Shown: positions 7,929 through 16,804, counted from the stretch's first letter. The stretch: 64,000 bases of DNA from Thermaurantimonas sp046295455 (GCA_046295455.1 JBKBNI010000003.1:62001-126000), one strand, 5' to 3'. Notes: a model not told the origin generated them from the sequence alone. Numbers and translations are program-made.

Positions 7929-8792
7929 TCAACCATTCAATGCAGCAGCACCGGAGACAATCTCAAGGATTTCGTTTGTAATAGAGGCTTGCCTAGCTTT
8001 GTTGTAATCCAATTTCAGTCCACGCAAAAGTTCTTTGGCATTGTCGGTAGCCTTATGCATAGCGGTCATGCGGGCGCCGTGTTCACTCGCATTGGAATCC
8101 AAAACCGCCTTGTAGACTTGAATTTTAAGTGATTTAGGTATAAGAAGCTGAATAAGTTCTTCTTTTTGAGGCTCGTAGATGTAATCTATGGAAACTCCAG
8201 ATTGACTTTCAGGCTTTTTTACAGGAAGAAATTGCTCGAGTGTGCTATATTGAACAGCAGCATTTTTGAATTGATTGTATATCAAATGGATTTCATCGTA
8301 TTCACCATCTCTGTACTGTTTCATCAATTTCTCCGCCAGGGTTTCAACTTTTGAATATTTAATCTGGTCAAAAATATGTCCTTCGTTACCTGTCAATGGA
8401 TAGTCAAGTCTTTTGAAATAGTCGAAGGCTTTTTTGCCAACACAGAGAATTGAAACTTTTTTACCTGAAGCAGAAAGTTCTTCAGCTGTTTTTCTTGCGA
8501 GTTTATTGACATTTGAATTAAATGCCCCACAGAGTCCGCGATTGGATGAAAATACAACGAGCAGCACATTTCGGACATCTTTGCGGGCAGTGTACAAACC
8601 TTCACTGAGTTCGAGTGTCGAATTCAGATTTTCGAGTATTTCCTTAAGTTTGTTGGCATAAGGACGCATTTGAACGATTCCATCCTGTGCTTTTTTTAGT
8701 TTTGCTGCGGAGACCATTTTCATTGCAGAGGTTATCTGCATGGTGCCGGAGACAGACTGTATGCGTTTTCTAAGTTCCTTCAGGTTTGCCAT
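7929..8792 (-). CDS. atpG: ATP synthase F1 gamma subunit
   Basis: The 287-residue protein is the central rotor shaft of F1. The N-terminal helix (MANLKELRKRIQSVSGTMQI, then TSAMKMVSAAKLKKAQ) and the C-terminal helix (NASEHGARMTAMHKATDNA, ending ASITNEILEIVSGAAAL) are the conserved coiled coil. Length matches E. coli (287). It is the last gene of the atp cluster, 27 bp after atpA. Confidence 0.98.
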   Translation of the reverse strand: MANLKELRKRIQSVSGTMQITSAMKMVSAAKLKKAQDGIVQMRPYANKLKEILENLNSTLELSEGLYTARKDVRNVLLVVFSSNRGLCGAFNSNVNKLARKTAEELSASGKKVSILCVGKKAFDYFKRLDYPLTGNEGHIFDQIKYSKVETLAEKLMKQYRDGEYDEIHLIYNQFKNAAVQYSTLEQFLPVKKPESQSGVSIDYIYEPQKEELIQLLIPKSLKIQVYKAVLDSNASEHGARMTAMHKATDNAKELLRGLKLDYNKARQASITNEILEIVSGAAALNG

Positions 8793-8819
8793 AGCTCCTG
8801 ATTGCGTTGGTTAAAAATG

Positions 8820-10394
8820 TTAGTACTTGGAGGCCAATTCGAGTGCTACTTTTTCCAGTACGGATGTGATTTCATCCGAAAACTGACCAGCCTTCAGCTT
8901 ATCAAGCACATCTCTGTGTTTTGCGTCGAGATATTCGAGGTATTCTTTTTCAAACTCTTTTACTTTATCCACGGGTACCTTGGAAAGGAGGTTTCTTGTA
9001 CCTGCATAGATGATGGCAATTTGTTTTTCGACTGGGACAGGACTGTTGACGTCTTGTTTAAGAATTTCTACATTTCGACGACCTTTGTTGATCACTGCCA
9101 TGGTAGCGGCATCCAGATCAGACCCAAATTTGGCGAATGCCTCCAATTCGCGATACTGAGCCTGATCGAGTTTGAGTGTTCCGGCTACCTTTTTCATGGA
9201 TTTAATCTGGGCATTTCCTCCCACACGTGACACTGAAATGCCCACGTTGATGGCAGGACGAACACCTGAATTGAATAGATCTGCCTCTAAAAATATTTGC
9301 CCGTCGGTGATAGATATCACATTTGTAGGGATGTAGGCTGAGACGTCGCCCGCCTGTGTCTCGATAATGGGCAGAGCTGTCAGTGATCCGCCTCCCTTGA
9401 CTTTGTCTTTCAATGATTCTGGCAAGTCATTCATTTGTGCAGCTACGGTATCATCATTTATGATTTTTGCAGCGCGCTCGAGGAGTCTGGAGTGCAGATA
9501 AAAGATGTCGCCGGGATAAGCTTCGCGGCCTGGAGGACGACGTAGAAGAAGAGAAACCTCACGATATGCGACGGCTTGTTTTGACAGGTCGTCGTAGATA
9601 ATCAATGCTGGACGACCGGTGTCTCTGAAGTATTCACCTATAGCAGCACCTGCAAACGGGGCATAAAACTGCATCGGAGCGGGATCGGAAGCATTGGCAG
9701 CCACTACAATTGAATATTGCATTGCTCCCCGGTCCTCAAGTGTTTTTACGATTTGGGCTACTGTACTTCCCTTTTGTCCAATGGCCACATAGATGCAATA
9801 GACAGGCTTGCCGGCATCAAAAAACTCTTTCTGGTTGATGATGGTATCCATTACGACAGAAGTCTTACCTGTCTGACGGTCACCGATGATCAGCTCGCGC
9901 TGACCTCTTCCGATCGGAATCATCGCGTCTATCGCTTTGATACCTGTCTGGAGGGGCTCATTGACCGGCTGGCGATAGATGACGCCGGGTGCTTTCCGCT
10001 CCAATGGCATCTCAAAGAGCTCTCCAGATATTGGGCCTTTGCCATCGATGGGCTCACCGAGTGTATTTACTACACGACCAAGCATCCCTTCGCCTACTCT
10101 GATAGAGGCTATTCGACGAGTTCTTTTTACACTCGAACCTTCCTTGATTTTCGTAGATGAACCAAGCAAAACAACACCCACATTGTCCTCTTCCAGGTTT
10201 AGTACGATGCCTTTAACGCCATTTTCGAATTCTACAAGTTCACCGGCCTGCACACCGGTCAGTCCGTAAGCGCGTGCAATTCCGTCACCTACCTGTATGA
10301 CGGTTCCTACTTCCTGCAACTCTGTCTCAGTGCTTATTCCGGCTAACTGCTGCCTGAGGATTGCTGAAACTTCAGATGGTTTAATATCGACCAT
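8820..10394 (-). CDS. atpA: ATP synthase F1 alpha subunit
   Basis: The 524-residue protein is the non-catalytic nucleotide-binding subunit. The Walker A motif GDRQTGKT lies at 171-178, preceded by RGQRELII, and the alpha signature AINVGISVSRVGG follows the segment ALPIIETQAGDVSAYIPTN. Length and domain order are standard. It lies between atpH (18 bp upstream) and atpG. The partner beta subunit gene is not in this window. Confidence 0.99.
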   Translation of the reverse strand: MVDIKPSEVSAILRQQLAGISTETELQEVGTVIQVGDGIARAYGLTGVQAGELVEFENGVKGIVLNLEEDNVGVVLLGSSTKIKEGSSVKRTRRIASIRVGEGMLGRVVNTLGEPIDGKGPISGELFEMPLERKAPGVIYRQPVNEPLQTGIKAIDAMIPIGRGQRELIIGDRQTGKTSVVMDTIINQKEFFDAGKPVYCIYVAIGQKGSTVAQIVKTLEDRGAMQYSIVVAANASDPAPMQFYAPFAGAAIGEYFRDTGRPALIIYDDLSKQAVAYREVSLLLRRPPGREAYPGDIFYLHSRLLERAAKIINDDTVAAQMNDLPESLKDKVKGGGSLTALPIIETQAGDVSAYIPTNVISITDGQIFLEADLFNSGVRPAINVGISVSRVGGNAQIKSMKKVAGTLKLDQAQYRELEAFAKFGSDLDAATMAVINKGRRNVEILKQDVNSPVPVEKQIAIIYAGTRNLLSKVPVDKVKEFEKEYLEYLDAKHRDVLDKLKAGQFSDEITSVLEKVALELASKY

Positions 10395-10412
10395 TTTTGG
10401 AAAATTTATAAT

Positions 10413-10967
10413 TTAAAATGATGGTTTGTAAAGGTTAGTAGCAAAGGCCTTTTTAAATTCGTTTAATTGATTTTTTAAGGACGAATTGTATTCACGATCA
10501 TTGATTCGCAGCACAAGTCCTCCGATAATTTCAGGTGAGATATTCTCTTCGAGTTCAATTGATCCGCCTATGCTGGATTTGATTTTTTTGATTAAGCTTT
10601 CGCGGAGGCTGTTGGTAAGGGGGCGTGCAGAAGTCACACGTACCAAATGGATCCCTTTAAAAATCCTGTACTGCTCGAGATAGGTAGCTGCTATATCTTC
10701 GATATTGTTCTCACGGCGGTGATGGATCAAAAGTTTTATGAGAGAGACAGTGATTTGATTGAGATTTTTTCCGATCTCGTTCATTACCTTCTTCTTTTGG
10801 TCGGATTTGATTATAGGACTCTTCAGCATTATCCAGAGGTCGGAATTTTGGGAGATGGTCTGAATCAAATATTTCATATCCGATTTTACCTCTTCTACCA
10901 CACCTCTTTCGTGTGCAAGCTCCAGAACAGCTTTTGCATAGCGACTTGCTAATCTTGAGATTTTCAT
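10413..10967 (-). CDS. atpH: ATP synthase F1 delta subunit
   Basis: The 184-residue protein forms the top of the peripheral stalk joining F1 to subunit b. The N-terminal SRLASRYAKAVLELA and the C-terminal SPEIIGGLVLRINDREYNSS are the conserved OSCP/delta segments. It starts 10 bp after atpF and precedes atpA, the usual order. Confidence 0.96.
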   Translation of the reverse strand: MKISRLASRYAKAVLELAHERGVVEEVKSDMKYLIQTISQNSDLWIMLKSPIIKSDQKKKVMNEIGKNLNQITVSLIKLLIHHRRENNIEDIAATYLEQYRIFKGIHLVRVTSARPLTNSLRESLIKKIKSSIGGSIELEENISPEIIGGLVLRINDREYNSSLKNQLNEFKKAFATNLYKPSF

Positions 10968-10977
10968 TCGAATAGCA

Positions 10978-11472
10978 TTAATTGATCGTCATTTTACTAA
11001 TGATGTTGGATACAAATTCATCGTGTTTTTTTGAATCCTCCAGCTCCCTTTGTAGAATTTTTTCTGCGATTTCGATGGAAAGGGATGCCACCTGATTTTT
11101 CAATTCGTTGATAGCAGCCATTTTTTCATTTTCAATCTGAAATCTTGCTTCTGCTATGATTTTTTCGCTCTGAATCTTGGCACTTTCACGAGCTTCCGAA
11201 ATGATTTTTTCTTTTATTTCGCGAGCTTCTTTAAGAATCTGATCTCTTTCTATACGCGCTTCTCGTAGCAATTTTTCATTTTCATTAGTCAGCACTTTCA
11301 TCTCTTCTTTCGCTTTTTCCGCAGCTTTCAGAGAGTCTTCTATATTTCTTTCGCGTTCTTTTACACTATTCAAAATTGGCTTCCAGGCAAATTTTCCCAG
11401 GATATAAACAAGCAATAAAAATGTAATCAGCGTCCAGAAAAAGAGTCCTAAACCTGGTGTAACTAATTCCAT
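10978..11472 (-). CDS. atpF: ATP synthase F0 b subunit
   Basis: The 164-residue protein has one N-terminal membrane helix (LFFWTLITFLLLVYILGKFAW, about residues 10-30). A long charged helix follows (KAAEKAKEEMKVLTNENEK onward) that forms the peripheral stalk. Length matches b subunits (156-170). A terminator-like hairpin separates it from atpE upstream. Confidence 0.96.
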   Translation of the reverse strand: MELVTPGLGLFFWTLITFLLLVYILGKFAWKPILNSVKERERNIEDSLKAAEKAKEEMKVLTNENEKLLREARIERDQILKEAREIKEKIISEARESAKIQSEKIIAEARFQIENEKMAAINELKNQVASLSIEIAEKILQRELEDSKKHDEFVSNIISKMTIN

Positions 11473-11511
11473 ATTTTTTATTAATTAATTGATTGATATT
11501 TTAAAAGCAAA

Positions 11512-11534
11512 GGACCAGGCCAACCGCCTGGTCC
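11512..11534 (-). promoter_or_regulatory. Intercistronic hairpin between atpE and atpF
   Basis: GGACCAGGC (11512-11520) pairs perfectly with GCCTGGTCC (11526-11534) around a 5-base loop, 12 bp past the atpE stop and 39 bp before the atpF start. On the transcribed strand the stem is followed by TTTGCTTTT, so it resembles a leaky terminator or an mRNA-protecting hairpin. Either would favour atpE, whose product is needed in about 10-15 copies per enzyme. Confidence 0.65.
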
Positions 11535-11546
11535 GGGCAAAAGAGA

Positions 11547-11762
11547 TTACTTGGGATTGTTACCAAGAATGGCAGCAACGATACCAAACAAACCAACACC
11601 TTCAATAAATGCGGCTGCAATAAGCATCGCTGTCTGAATCTTTCCTGAGGCTTCAGGCTGACGCGCAATAGCTTCCATAGCGGAGCCACCTATTCTGCCA
11701 ATTCCTAAACCAACTCCCAACACGGCCAATCCGGCCCCGATAGCTGCGATACTACCTACCAT
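11547..11762 (-). CDS. atpE: ATP synthase F0 c subunit
   Basis: The 71-residue hairpin protein forms the rotor ring. Helix 1 is glycine-rich (GAGLAVLGVGLGIG), the polar loop is ARQPE, and helix 2 carries the ion-binding carboxylate E54 in AAFIEGVGLF. The glutamine and the serine after the glutamate that mark sodium-binding rings are absent, so proton coupling is inferred. Length is typical. It lies 33 bp after atpB. Confidence 0.97.
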   Translation of the reverse strand: MVGSIAAIGAGLAVLGVGLGIGRIGGSAMEAIARQPEASGKIQTAMLIAAAFIEGVGLFGIVAAILGNNPK

Positions 11763-11795
11763 AGTGTATATAGATTAAAAATTAAACGTTTCTGA

Positions 11796-12926
11796 TTAGT
11801 GATGATCTTCATGTTCATGCGTTGCCATTGTCTGGCCGATAAAAAGAGCCGACAACAAAGTGAAAATATAAGCTTGTAAAAGCGAAATGAATACTTTAAT
11901 AAGGTAAATGAACAATGTGAGAAGGATTGAAGCCGGAGCTACAGCGATGGATTTAAAAATAAAAATCAATCCAATCAGGCTGAGAATTACGATATGGCCT
12001 GCTGTCATATTAGCAAAGAGACGGATCATCAATGCAAATGGCTTGGTAAATATGCCTATTAACTCAATCGGCGCAAGCAAAAGCTTCATAGGAACCGGAA
12101 CACCTGGCATCCACAGGGTATGCTTCCAAAAATCCTTGGATGCATTGACGAGCATGAGGATCAAGGTAAGCAAGGCGAGCGCCATTGTGAAGGCAATGTT
12201 TCCGCTCAGATTGGCCCCTCCGGGAAATACCGGCATTAAGCCGAGCATATTCGCAATCCAAATAAAAAAGAATAAGGTGATTAAATACGGTACAAATCGC
12301 AAATAATACTTTTCTCCAATGTTGGGATATGCGATTTCATCACGGACAAAAAGTATAATTGGCTCAATAAAAGAAGCAAGCCCTTTAGGAACGGATGAAC
12401 CCGACTTGTAGAGTGATGCCGTTTTAAAAGATATAAAAAGCAGAAGGATTGAGGTCAGAAAGAGTGAAAATACGTTCTTGGTGATGCTAAAATCCAAAGG
12501 TTTGGCATTGATGGGAGTGGAATCAGCTGAAAGGGTCACATACAATCCGTTTTCGTCAGCTTCCTCGTTGGAATAGTAAATCTTGCCATGATACCTGGTA
12601 AAAGACTGGCCCCCAACATCAACTTTTACTCGACCATGATCATCATGATTGAAAGCTGAAGACATGAAGTATATTATACCTTTTCTGGTGTATAAAATCA
12701 CCGGCAGAGGAATGGATATGGGATGTCCTTTCCAATCCAAAATGTGAAAATCATGAGCATCAGCTATATGATGCATGATCATATCGTTGATATTTTCCTC
12801 TTCCTCATGATCCGAATGAGTTTTGGAGTCATAATGAGAATCTTTTGCCGAAATTCCTATGGTAGGGGTCAGAAGTGCAAAAAGAATAGTAAAGAGGATG
12901 CCTCGGTAAAGAATATCAACTTTCAT
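11796..12926 (-). CDS. atpB: ATP synthase F0 a subunit with long N-terminal extension
   Basis: The 376-residue protein is the membrane stator that carries protons to the c ring. The conserved arginine is in FALMIRLFANMTAGH and the last helices end LLQAYIFTLLSALFIG. It is about 100 residues longer than the E. coli protein. The extra N-terminal part has a signal-like segment (GILFTILFALLTPTIGISA) and a histidine/acid-rich periplasmic stretch, typical of Bacteroidota; the C-terminus is also histidine-rich. It starts the atp operon and has its own -7 box at 12969-12976. Confidence 0.97.
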   Translation of the reverse strand: MKVDILYRGILFTILFALLTPTIGISAKDSHYDSKTHSDHEEEENINDMIMHHIADAHDFHILDWKGHPISIPLPVILYTRKGIIYFMSSAFNHDDHGRVKVDVGGQSFTRYHGKIYYSNEEADENGLYVTLSADSTPINAKPLDFSITKNVFSLFLTSILLLFISFKTASLYKSGSSVPKGLASFIEPIILFVRDEIAYPNIGEKYYLRFVPYLITLFFFIWIANMLGLMPVFPGGANLSGNIAFTMALALLTLILMLVNASKDFWKHTLWMPGVPVPMKLLLAPIELIGIFTKPFALMIRLFANMTAGHIVILSLIGLIFIFKSIAVAPASILLTLFIYLIKVFISLLQAYIFTLLSALFIGQTMATHEHEDHH

Positions 12927-12968
12927 CGGACGACTGAAAATGCTGTGCTAATCAACTTTTACGTCGCG

Positions 12969-12976
12969 CAAAAGTA
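12969..12976 (-). promoter_or_regulatory. Bacteroidota -7 box for the atp operon
   Basis: TACTTTTG matches TAnnTTTG and lies 42 bp upstream of the atpB ATG, in the 90-bp gap after the small membrane protein gene. It suggests atpBEFHAG can be transcribed separately from the sprE-led genes upstream. Confidence 0.55.
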
Positions 12977-13016
12977 GGCACAAAAGTTTTTTAAAAAAGT
13001 TGTAAATTGAAAAATT

Positions 13017-13385
13017 TTACCTCAACATCCGAATCAACAACCAGGCTACAAACCCCAAAAACAGAAAATATGGAATAAAAAAGTGAACCATAACCGAGCC
13101 TGTATCGATGAGCTCTCTGCTGATGGCATAAAAAATCCAAAGTATGCTTATCAGCATTTTGACTACACTCATACCAAGAACCACGTATGGAACAAGACCT
13201 GAGTAAGTCGTGTAACGAGCTCTGATAGATATAATCTCAAGGAGCGACAATCCAAAAATAAGTGCATATGAAAAAAGAATAAATTTCAGAAATATGCTGT
13301 CAAATAGAAACGCCGTGGTCAGATGTGTCACAAGAAGCAGGGCCGTAAAAAGCCCTAGGTATATAAAAGCCTGCCGTTCATTCAT
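13017..13385 (-). CDS. Small four-helix membrane protein of the atp neighbourhood
   Basis: I do not recognise a named family. The 122-residue protein has about four membrane helices (near 7-27, 32-50, 63-86 and 98-120) and few charged residues, ending LLIRMLR. Its start overlaps the stop of the AtpZ-like gene in an ATGA, and atpB follows 90 bp later. Position suggests an AtpI-like helper in F0 assembly, analogous to the I protein between other atp operons. Nothing in the sequence proves this. Confidence 0.7.
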   Translation of the reverse strand: MNERQAFIYLGLFTALLLVTHLTTAFLFDSIFLKFILFSYALIFGLSLLEIISIRARYTTYSGLVPYVVLGMSVVKMLISILWIFYAISRELIDTGSVMVHFFIPYFLFLGFVAWLLIRMLR

Positions 13386-13573
13386 TTCATGTTTTTTATC
13401 TCTTTGAATACAAAGTAGAAGGAAATGCCTATACCAGTAAGAGCACCAAGAATGGTAAATAAATTATAAGCATTTGGATATCGGGCATCTAACCTAAAGC
13501 CTCCGAATGTAAGTACCCCGATGATTGCAGCCATCTGAAATGCCAAAGTGGAAAATTTCAGGTAGGTGTTCAT
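13382..13573 (-). CDS. AtpZ/AtpI-family F0F1 accessory protein
   Basis: The 63-residue protein has two membrane helices (FQMAAIIGVLTFGGFRLDAR and FTILGALTGIGISFYFVFK). The arrangement of a glycine-rich first helix, a polar turn with D and the second helix fits the AtpZ/AtpI-type family, which is implicated in Mg2+/Ca2+ handling or c-ring assembly. Both ends overlap neighbours by 4 bp (bactofilin upstream, membrane protein downstream), so translation is probably coupled. Confidence 0.8.
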   Translation of the reverse strand: MNTYLKFSTLAFQMAAIIGVLTFGGFRLDARYPNAYNLFTILGALTGIGISFYFVFKEIKNMK

Positions 13574-13959
13574 GCATTGATTTTCTCCGGATCAGATTTT
13601 TTATTTAATTTTTCTCCTGTGGTCATCCTGCACCGACCGTTGAATACAGAACCTTCATCTACAATCAGGCGGTTGGTGATAACATTGCCCTCTACATACG
13701 ATTGAGTAATCATGTGTACAGCTTCTGCAGCTGTGATATCACCAATCAATTTGCCTTCAATTTTAGAGGAGGTACATTTGACATTGCCTACAATTTTGCC
13801 TTCTACACCGATTACGAGTTTGCCTTTGATGGTAATCTCTCCTTGTATCTCACCGTCTATTCTAAGATCTCCTTCGGATTCAATAGTTCCATTTACAATT
13901 GTCCCTTGCAAAATCCTGTTGCTAATCGCAATTGGTTTTGATTTTTTTTTGAAAATCAT
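13570..13959 (-). CDS. Bactofilin-family polymer-forming cytoskeletal protein
   Basis: The 129-residue protein has the right-handed beta-helix repeat pattern of bactofilins: ILQGTIVNGTIESEGDLRID, then GEIQGEI, GKLVIGVEGKIVGNV, GKLIGDI and YVEGNVITNRLIV. Bactofilins polymerise without nucleotide at the inner face of the membrane and place wall or motility machinery. It has short disordered ends and no membrane segment. It overlaps sprE by 4 bp upstream and the AtpZ-like gene by 4 bp downstream. Confidence 0.92.
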   Translation of the reverse strand: MIFKKKSKPIAISNRILQGTIVNGTIESEGDLRIDGEIQGEITIKGKLVIGVEGKIVGNVKCTSSKIEGKLIGDITAAEAVHMITQSYVEGNVITNRLIVDEGSVFNGRCRMTTGEKLNKKSDPEKINA

Positions 13960-16607
13960 TTCTTTTCAGAATTTGTAGCCAAATTAATGAATTTATCAAA
14001 AAAAGCGACGTACTCATTGAGCATTTGTTTCTGGTAAAATTTGCGAAAATTATCTGAAGTGATGACTACCTGATGATTAGGTTTGGGTATATATCCTATA
14101 AAGTCCATGTCCTTATTAATTTCCCGAAGGTATTGAAGCGCTTCTGCCTGATTGCTGAATCCTGATACGAGAATCAACTGATATTCTCTTCCCATCATAA
14201 TGTTTCGAAGCTGAAGTCTGCTGGACGGAAATTTTGATGTGTTAAAATTGCTTATGGTGCTCCGAATAGCATTTAAATCAATTCCTTTGTTTTCTAAAAC
14301 GAGCATATATTGATGGGGTGCCGTCTTCACATCTGTAAACTCTCCCGTGGCGGCTGCCAAAGGCGCACTCGCGCCTTCACCGGAGAGATGTTTTAAAATA
14401 TTTTGAGCTTCGGATGCCTCGGGGCTCTGAGGAAAGGTATTTATAATCCGCTCCAGTTTTGTCTTCAGCGTGTCTTTTGGAAAAATTCTGGCAGAGATCA
14501 GAGCATCAAGTAGCCACCACTTCGGAGTGATCTCGGAGTTTTGAAATTTTAATAAGGATTCTGTGATCAATGTGTGTGCTTGAGAATACTTGCCTGCTCT
14601 ATAAGTTTGATATGCTACTTTATACTGGTCTAATTCCTGTGCATTTGCTTTTTCGGTACCGGAGCTGTCTGAACCTTTGCCCTGGAGCAGCGCAGAGAAG
14701 GTTGACTCAGGAAACTTCTGAACCAGCCCATCACAATAAGCTTCTTTTTTAAGTGTCAGCCCCATGTTTTGTGAAATAAGGCAAAGGGTATAATACACGC
14801 GTGGAGTACAGTCGCAATCAGGGTATCGCTTCAACAGGGTTTCAAGCATTTTTATTGCCTCTTTTCCATCGCTCAACACTTCTTTGTAAATTCTGGCTGC
14901 TGCCTCATAGGCATTGCGAATGCGCCTGTGAGAAGATTCCAGAGAATCAGGGGAAATTGGTATTCTGGCGATATAGTACTCTCGTGTATATCTTGGGTCT
15001 TGGGCCCTCTGTGCATCTCCTTCGGAGCCTTCAGGCACGGTTCTATCTGCAGAAGAAGCAGAAGTGAAGCTAGTGGTCTCCTTATTTTTTCTACGCCAGT
15101 TGTCTTCGAGTTTTCTGTTTCCCCACTTATTGGTAAATTCTGTAAAGCCTTTTGTTACCAGATTTTGATTGTAGAAGTAGAATGCCGGGGCAGCGCCGGG
15201 AGCATTGAGCCCCATCATTCCACCGGTAGAAGTGCTTTGCTGCATTCCCGGGGAATTTCCTCTTCCGGCAATCACAGGAACATTTCTGTCTGCCAAATCT
15301 TCTTTTTCCGCCTCTTTGTCTGCTTTTTTCAGCTGTTCAATCATCCTGTCCAGAATTTTATCCAACTCTTTCTTATCCAGGGTTGCCAATTTTTGAACGG
15401 AGTCCTCATAAGCTATGATTCCTAGATATTGGACCAATTCAGTAAGACTTTTTTTCTTTTTTTCAATTAATTCATACTTAAAATGTGTTTTCGGCAAGAC
15501 GGCAAGAGCACTATCGTAGTTAGCTTCTGCAGGTATGTACTCCCGGAATTCAAAATGTAAGTCACCCCGTCGGATGTAGCTCAGTCCTTTTTGAGTATTG
15601 TTATCAGTGCTTAGCTGGATGGAATGGTGAAGAGCCTCAAATGCCTTCTCAAACTCTTCATCTTTTATATGAATATCGGCAATCTGGTAATAGATGGCGT
15701 CCAGATAATCTCTGTTTTTATCTTTTTTGGTAAGCTTTAAAAGTTCTGACAGGATCTCAGATGACTGCATGAGGTTGGGATCATAGTTGGCTGCCATGCG
15801 CAGGTAGGCATTAATTTGATAGATATATGGAGCATTGCTTTTAGTGATTTTTCTGAATGTTTTCCCAGCTTCAAAGTAATTTCCTTCCAGTTCGTAAAGC
15901 TGTGCCAGAAAGTACTGAAGAGTGGTTTTTTCCTTTTTTGAGGGTTTTAACTGCAAGGCCTCTTGGATATACCTGCGTGCTGTCTCATACTTCTTTTCAG
16001 GAATTTCATTCAATGCCATTGCTTTAAGGAGTTCAAGATATTGACGTTTACTAAGAGTTTTGGACTTATAGTACTTAGAAGCCACTTCGCGGGAGGCAAA
16101 ATAATTTCCGATCTGCGTTTGCGACTTTATGATGTAAATCTCTGCATCAATGGCAATTGGAGCGTCATTATACTCCCTGGCAATGAAGCTAAAAATCTCG
16201 ATAGCCTTGAAAAAATCCCGTGATGTGTAATAAGCCTCTCCGATGATGAAGTAGGCGTTTTTTATGTATTTGTTTTTTTGCTTACCAGCGATAACCATAT
16301 TGTGCTCGCGAATGGCTTTGGTGGCTTTTTCATTGGCTCGTTTGACATCAGCGTCTATCATAGGCACCAGTGGCTCCGGAGTGATATAGTAGAGAGGCAC
16401 AAGGGTGTCAAACGCTATTTTATTTTGCTGTTTGACGGTATTTTTTGCTTTGAGCAGTGCCTGTTCTGCATTGAAGAGGGGGTTGTACTTGGCAGTGATC
16501 TGATGGTAATTTCTACTAGTCCACGAATCTTTGGATCTGCTGCACGAACTAAACAGCAAAGCACAAAATACAAATGATAAGATGTTGGAAAATCTGGACA
16601 GATTCAA
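13956..16607 (-). CDS. sprE: PorW/SprE-type type IX secretion lipoprotein with TPR repeats
   Basis: The 883-residue protein has a lipoprotein signal (lipobox FSSC, cysteine 22) followed by SWTSRNYHQITAKYNPLFN, which resembles the start of SprE/PorW proteins. Repeated helical pairs of TPR type run from about 110 to 370 (for example KNAYFIIGEAYYTSRDFFKA and KTTLQYFLAQLYELEGNYFE). A low-complexity middle and more TPR-like repeats at about 570-740 follow. SprE is needed for T9SS secretion and gliding in Flavobacterium. The overlap with bactofilin and the position before atp genes match an order I recall from Flavobacteriia. T9SS cargo in this window (near 3, 5.5 and 34 kb) fits. Family assignment is by eye. 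Confidence 0.75.
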   Translation of the reverse strand: MNLSRFSNILSFVFCALLFSSCSRSKDSWTSRNYHQITAKYNPLFNAEQALLKAKNTVKQQNKIAFDTLVPLYYITPEPLVPMIDADVKRANEKATKAIREHNMVIAGKQKNKYIKNAYFIIGEAYYTSRDFFKAIEIFSFIAREYNDAPIAIDAEIYIIKSQTQIGNYFASREVASKYYKSKTLSKRQYLELLKAMALNEIPEKKYETARRYIQEALQLKPSKKEKTTLQYFLAQLYELEGNYFEAGKTFRKITKSNAPYIYQINAYLRMAANYDPNLMQSSEILSELLKLTKKDKNRDYLDAIYYQIADIHIKDEEFEKAFEALHHSIQLSTDNNTQKGLSYIRRGDLHFEFREYIPAEANYDSALAVLPKTHFKYELIEKKKKSLTELVQYLGIIAYEDSVQKLATLDKKELDKILDRMIEQLKKADKEAEKEDLADRNVPVIAGRGNSPGMQQSTSTGGMMGLNAPGAAPAFYFYNQNLVTKGFTEFTNKWGNRKLEDNWRRKNKETTSFTSASSADRTVPEGSEGDAQRAQDPRYTREYYIARIPISPDSLESSHRRIRNAYEAAARIYKEVLSDGKEAIKMLETLLKRYPDCDCTPRVYYTLCLISQNMGLTLKKEAYCDGLVQKFPESTFSALLQGKGSDSSGTEKANAQELDQYKVAYQTYRAGKYSQAHTLITESLLKFQNSEITPKWWLLDALISARIFPKDTLKTKLERIINTFPQSPEASEAQNILKHLSGEGASAPLAAATGEFTDVKTAPHQYMLVLENKGIDLNAIRSTISNFNTSKFPSSRLQLRNIMMGREYQLILVSGFSNQAEALQYLREINKDMDFIGYIPKPNHQVVITSDNFRKFYQKQMLNEYVAFFDKFINLATNSEKK

Positions 16608-16621
16608 TTAAAAAATTTTGT

Positions 16622-16629
16622 CAAAAATA
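16622..16629 (-). promoter_or_regulatory. Bacteroidota -7 box for sprE
   Basis: TATTTTTG matches TAnnTTTG and lies 14 bp upstream of the sprE start, so the leader would be very short. It would drive the sprE-bactofilin-AtpZ chain. Confidence 0.5.
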
Positions 16630-16804
16630 GAACCTTGACAAGTATAGTAACGCGCCTCGAATGGGATTAGTATATACCTTCCAAACTTGGATTCACTGAC
16701 ATTTGAGTGGGATATGTTTGCTTCTATGTTTATATTTTGGGTTTAAAGCTGGATTTGATTCCGATTTTGAAAGGCTGCTATCGCATATTTGCAAACACTG
16801 ACCA

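Noticed and set aside
9717..10160. Open frame of 147 codons on the plus strand, antisense to atpA
   Set aside because: It lies wholly inside a certain gene, has no recognisable motif and arises from that gene's codon bias.
14928..15425. Open frame of 165 codons on the plus strand, antisense to sprE
   Set aside because: Shadow of the real gene; composition is unlike a protein, with no start signal or promoter.
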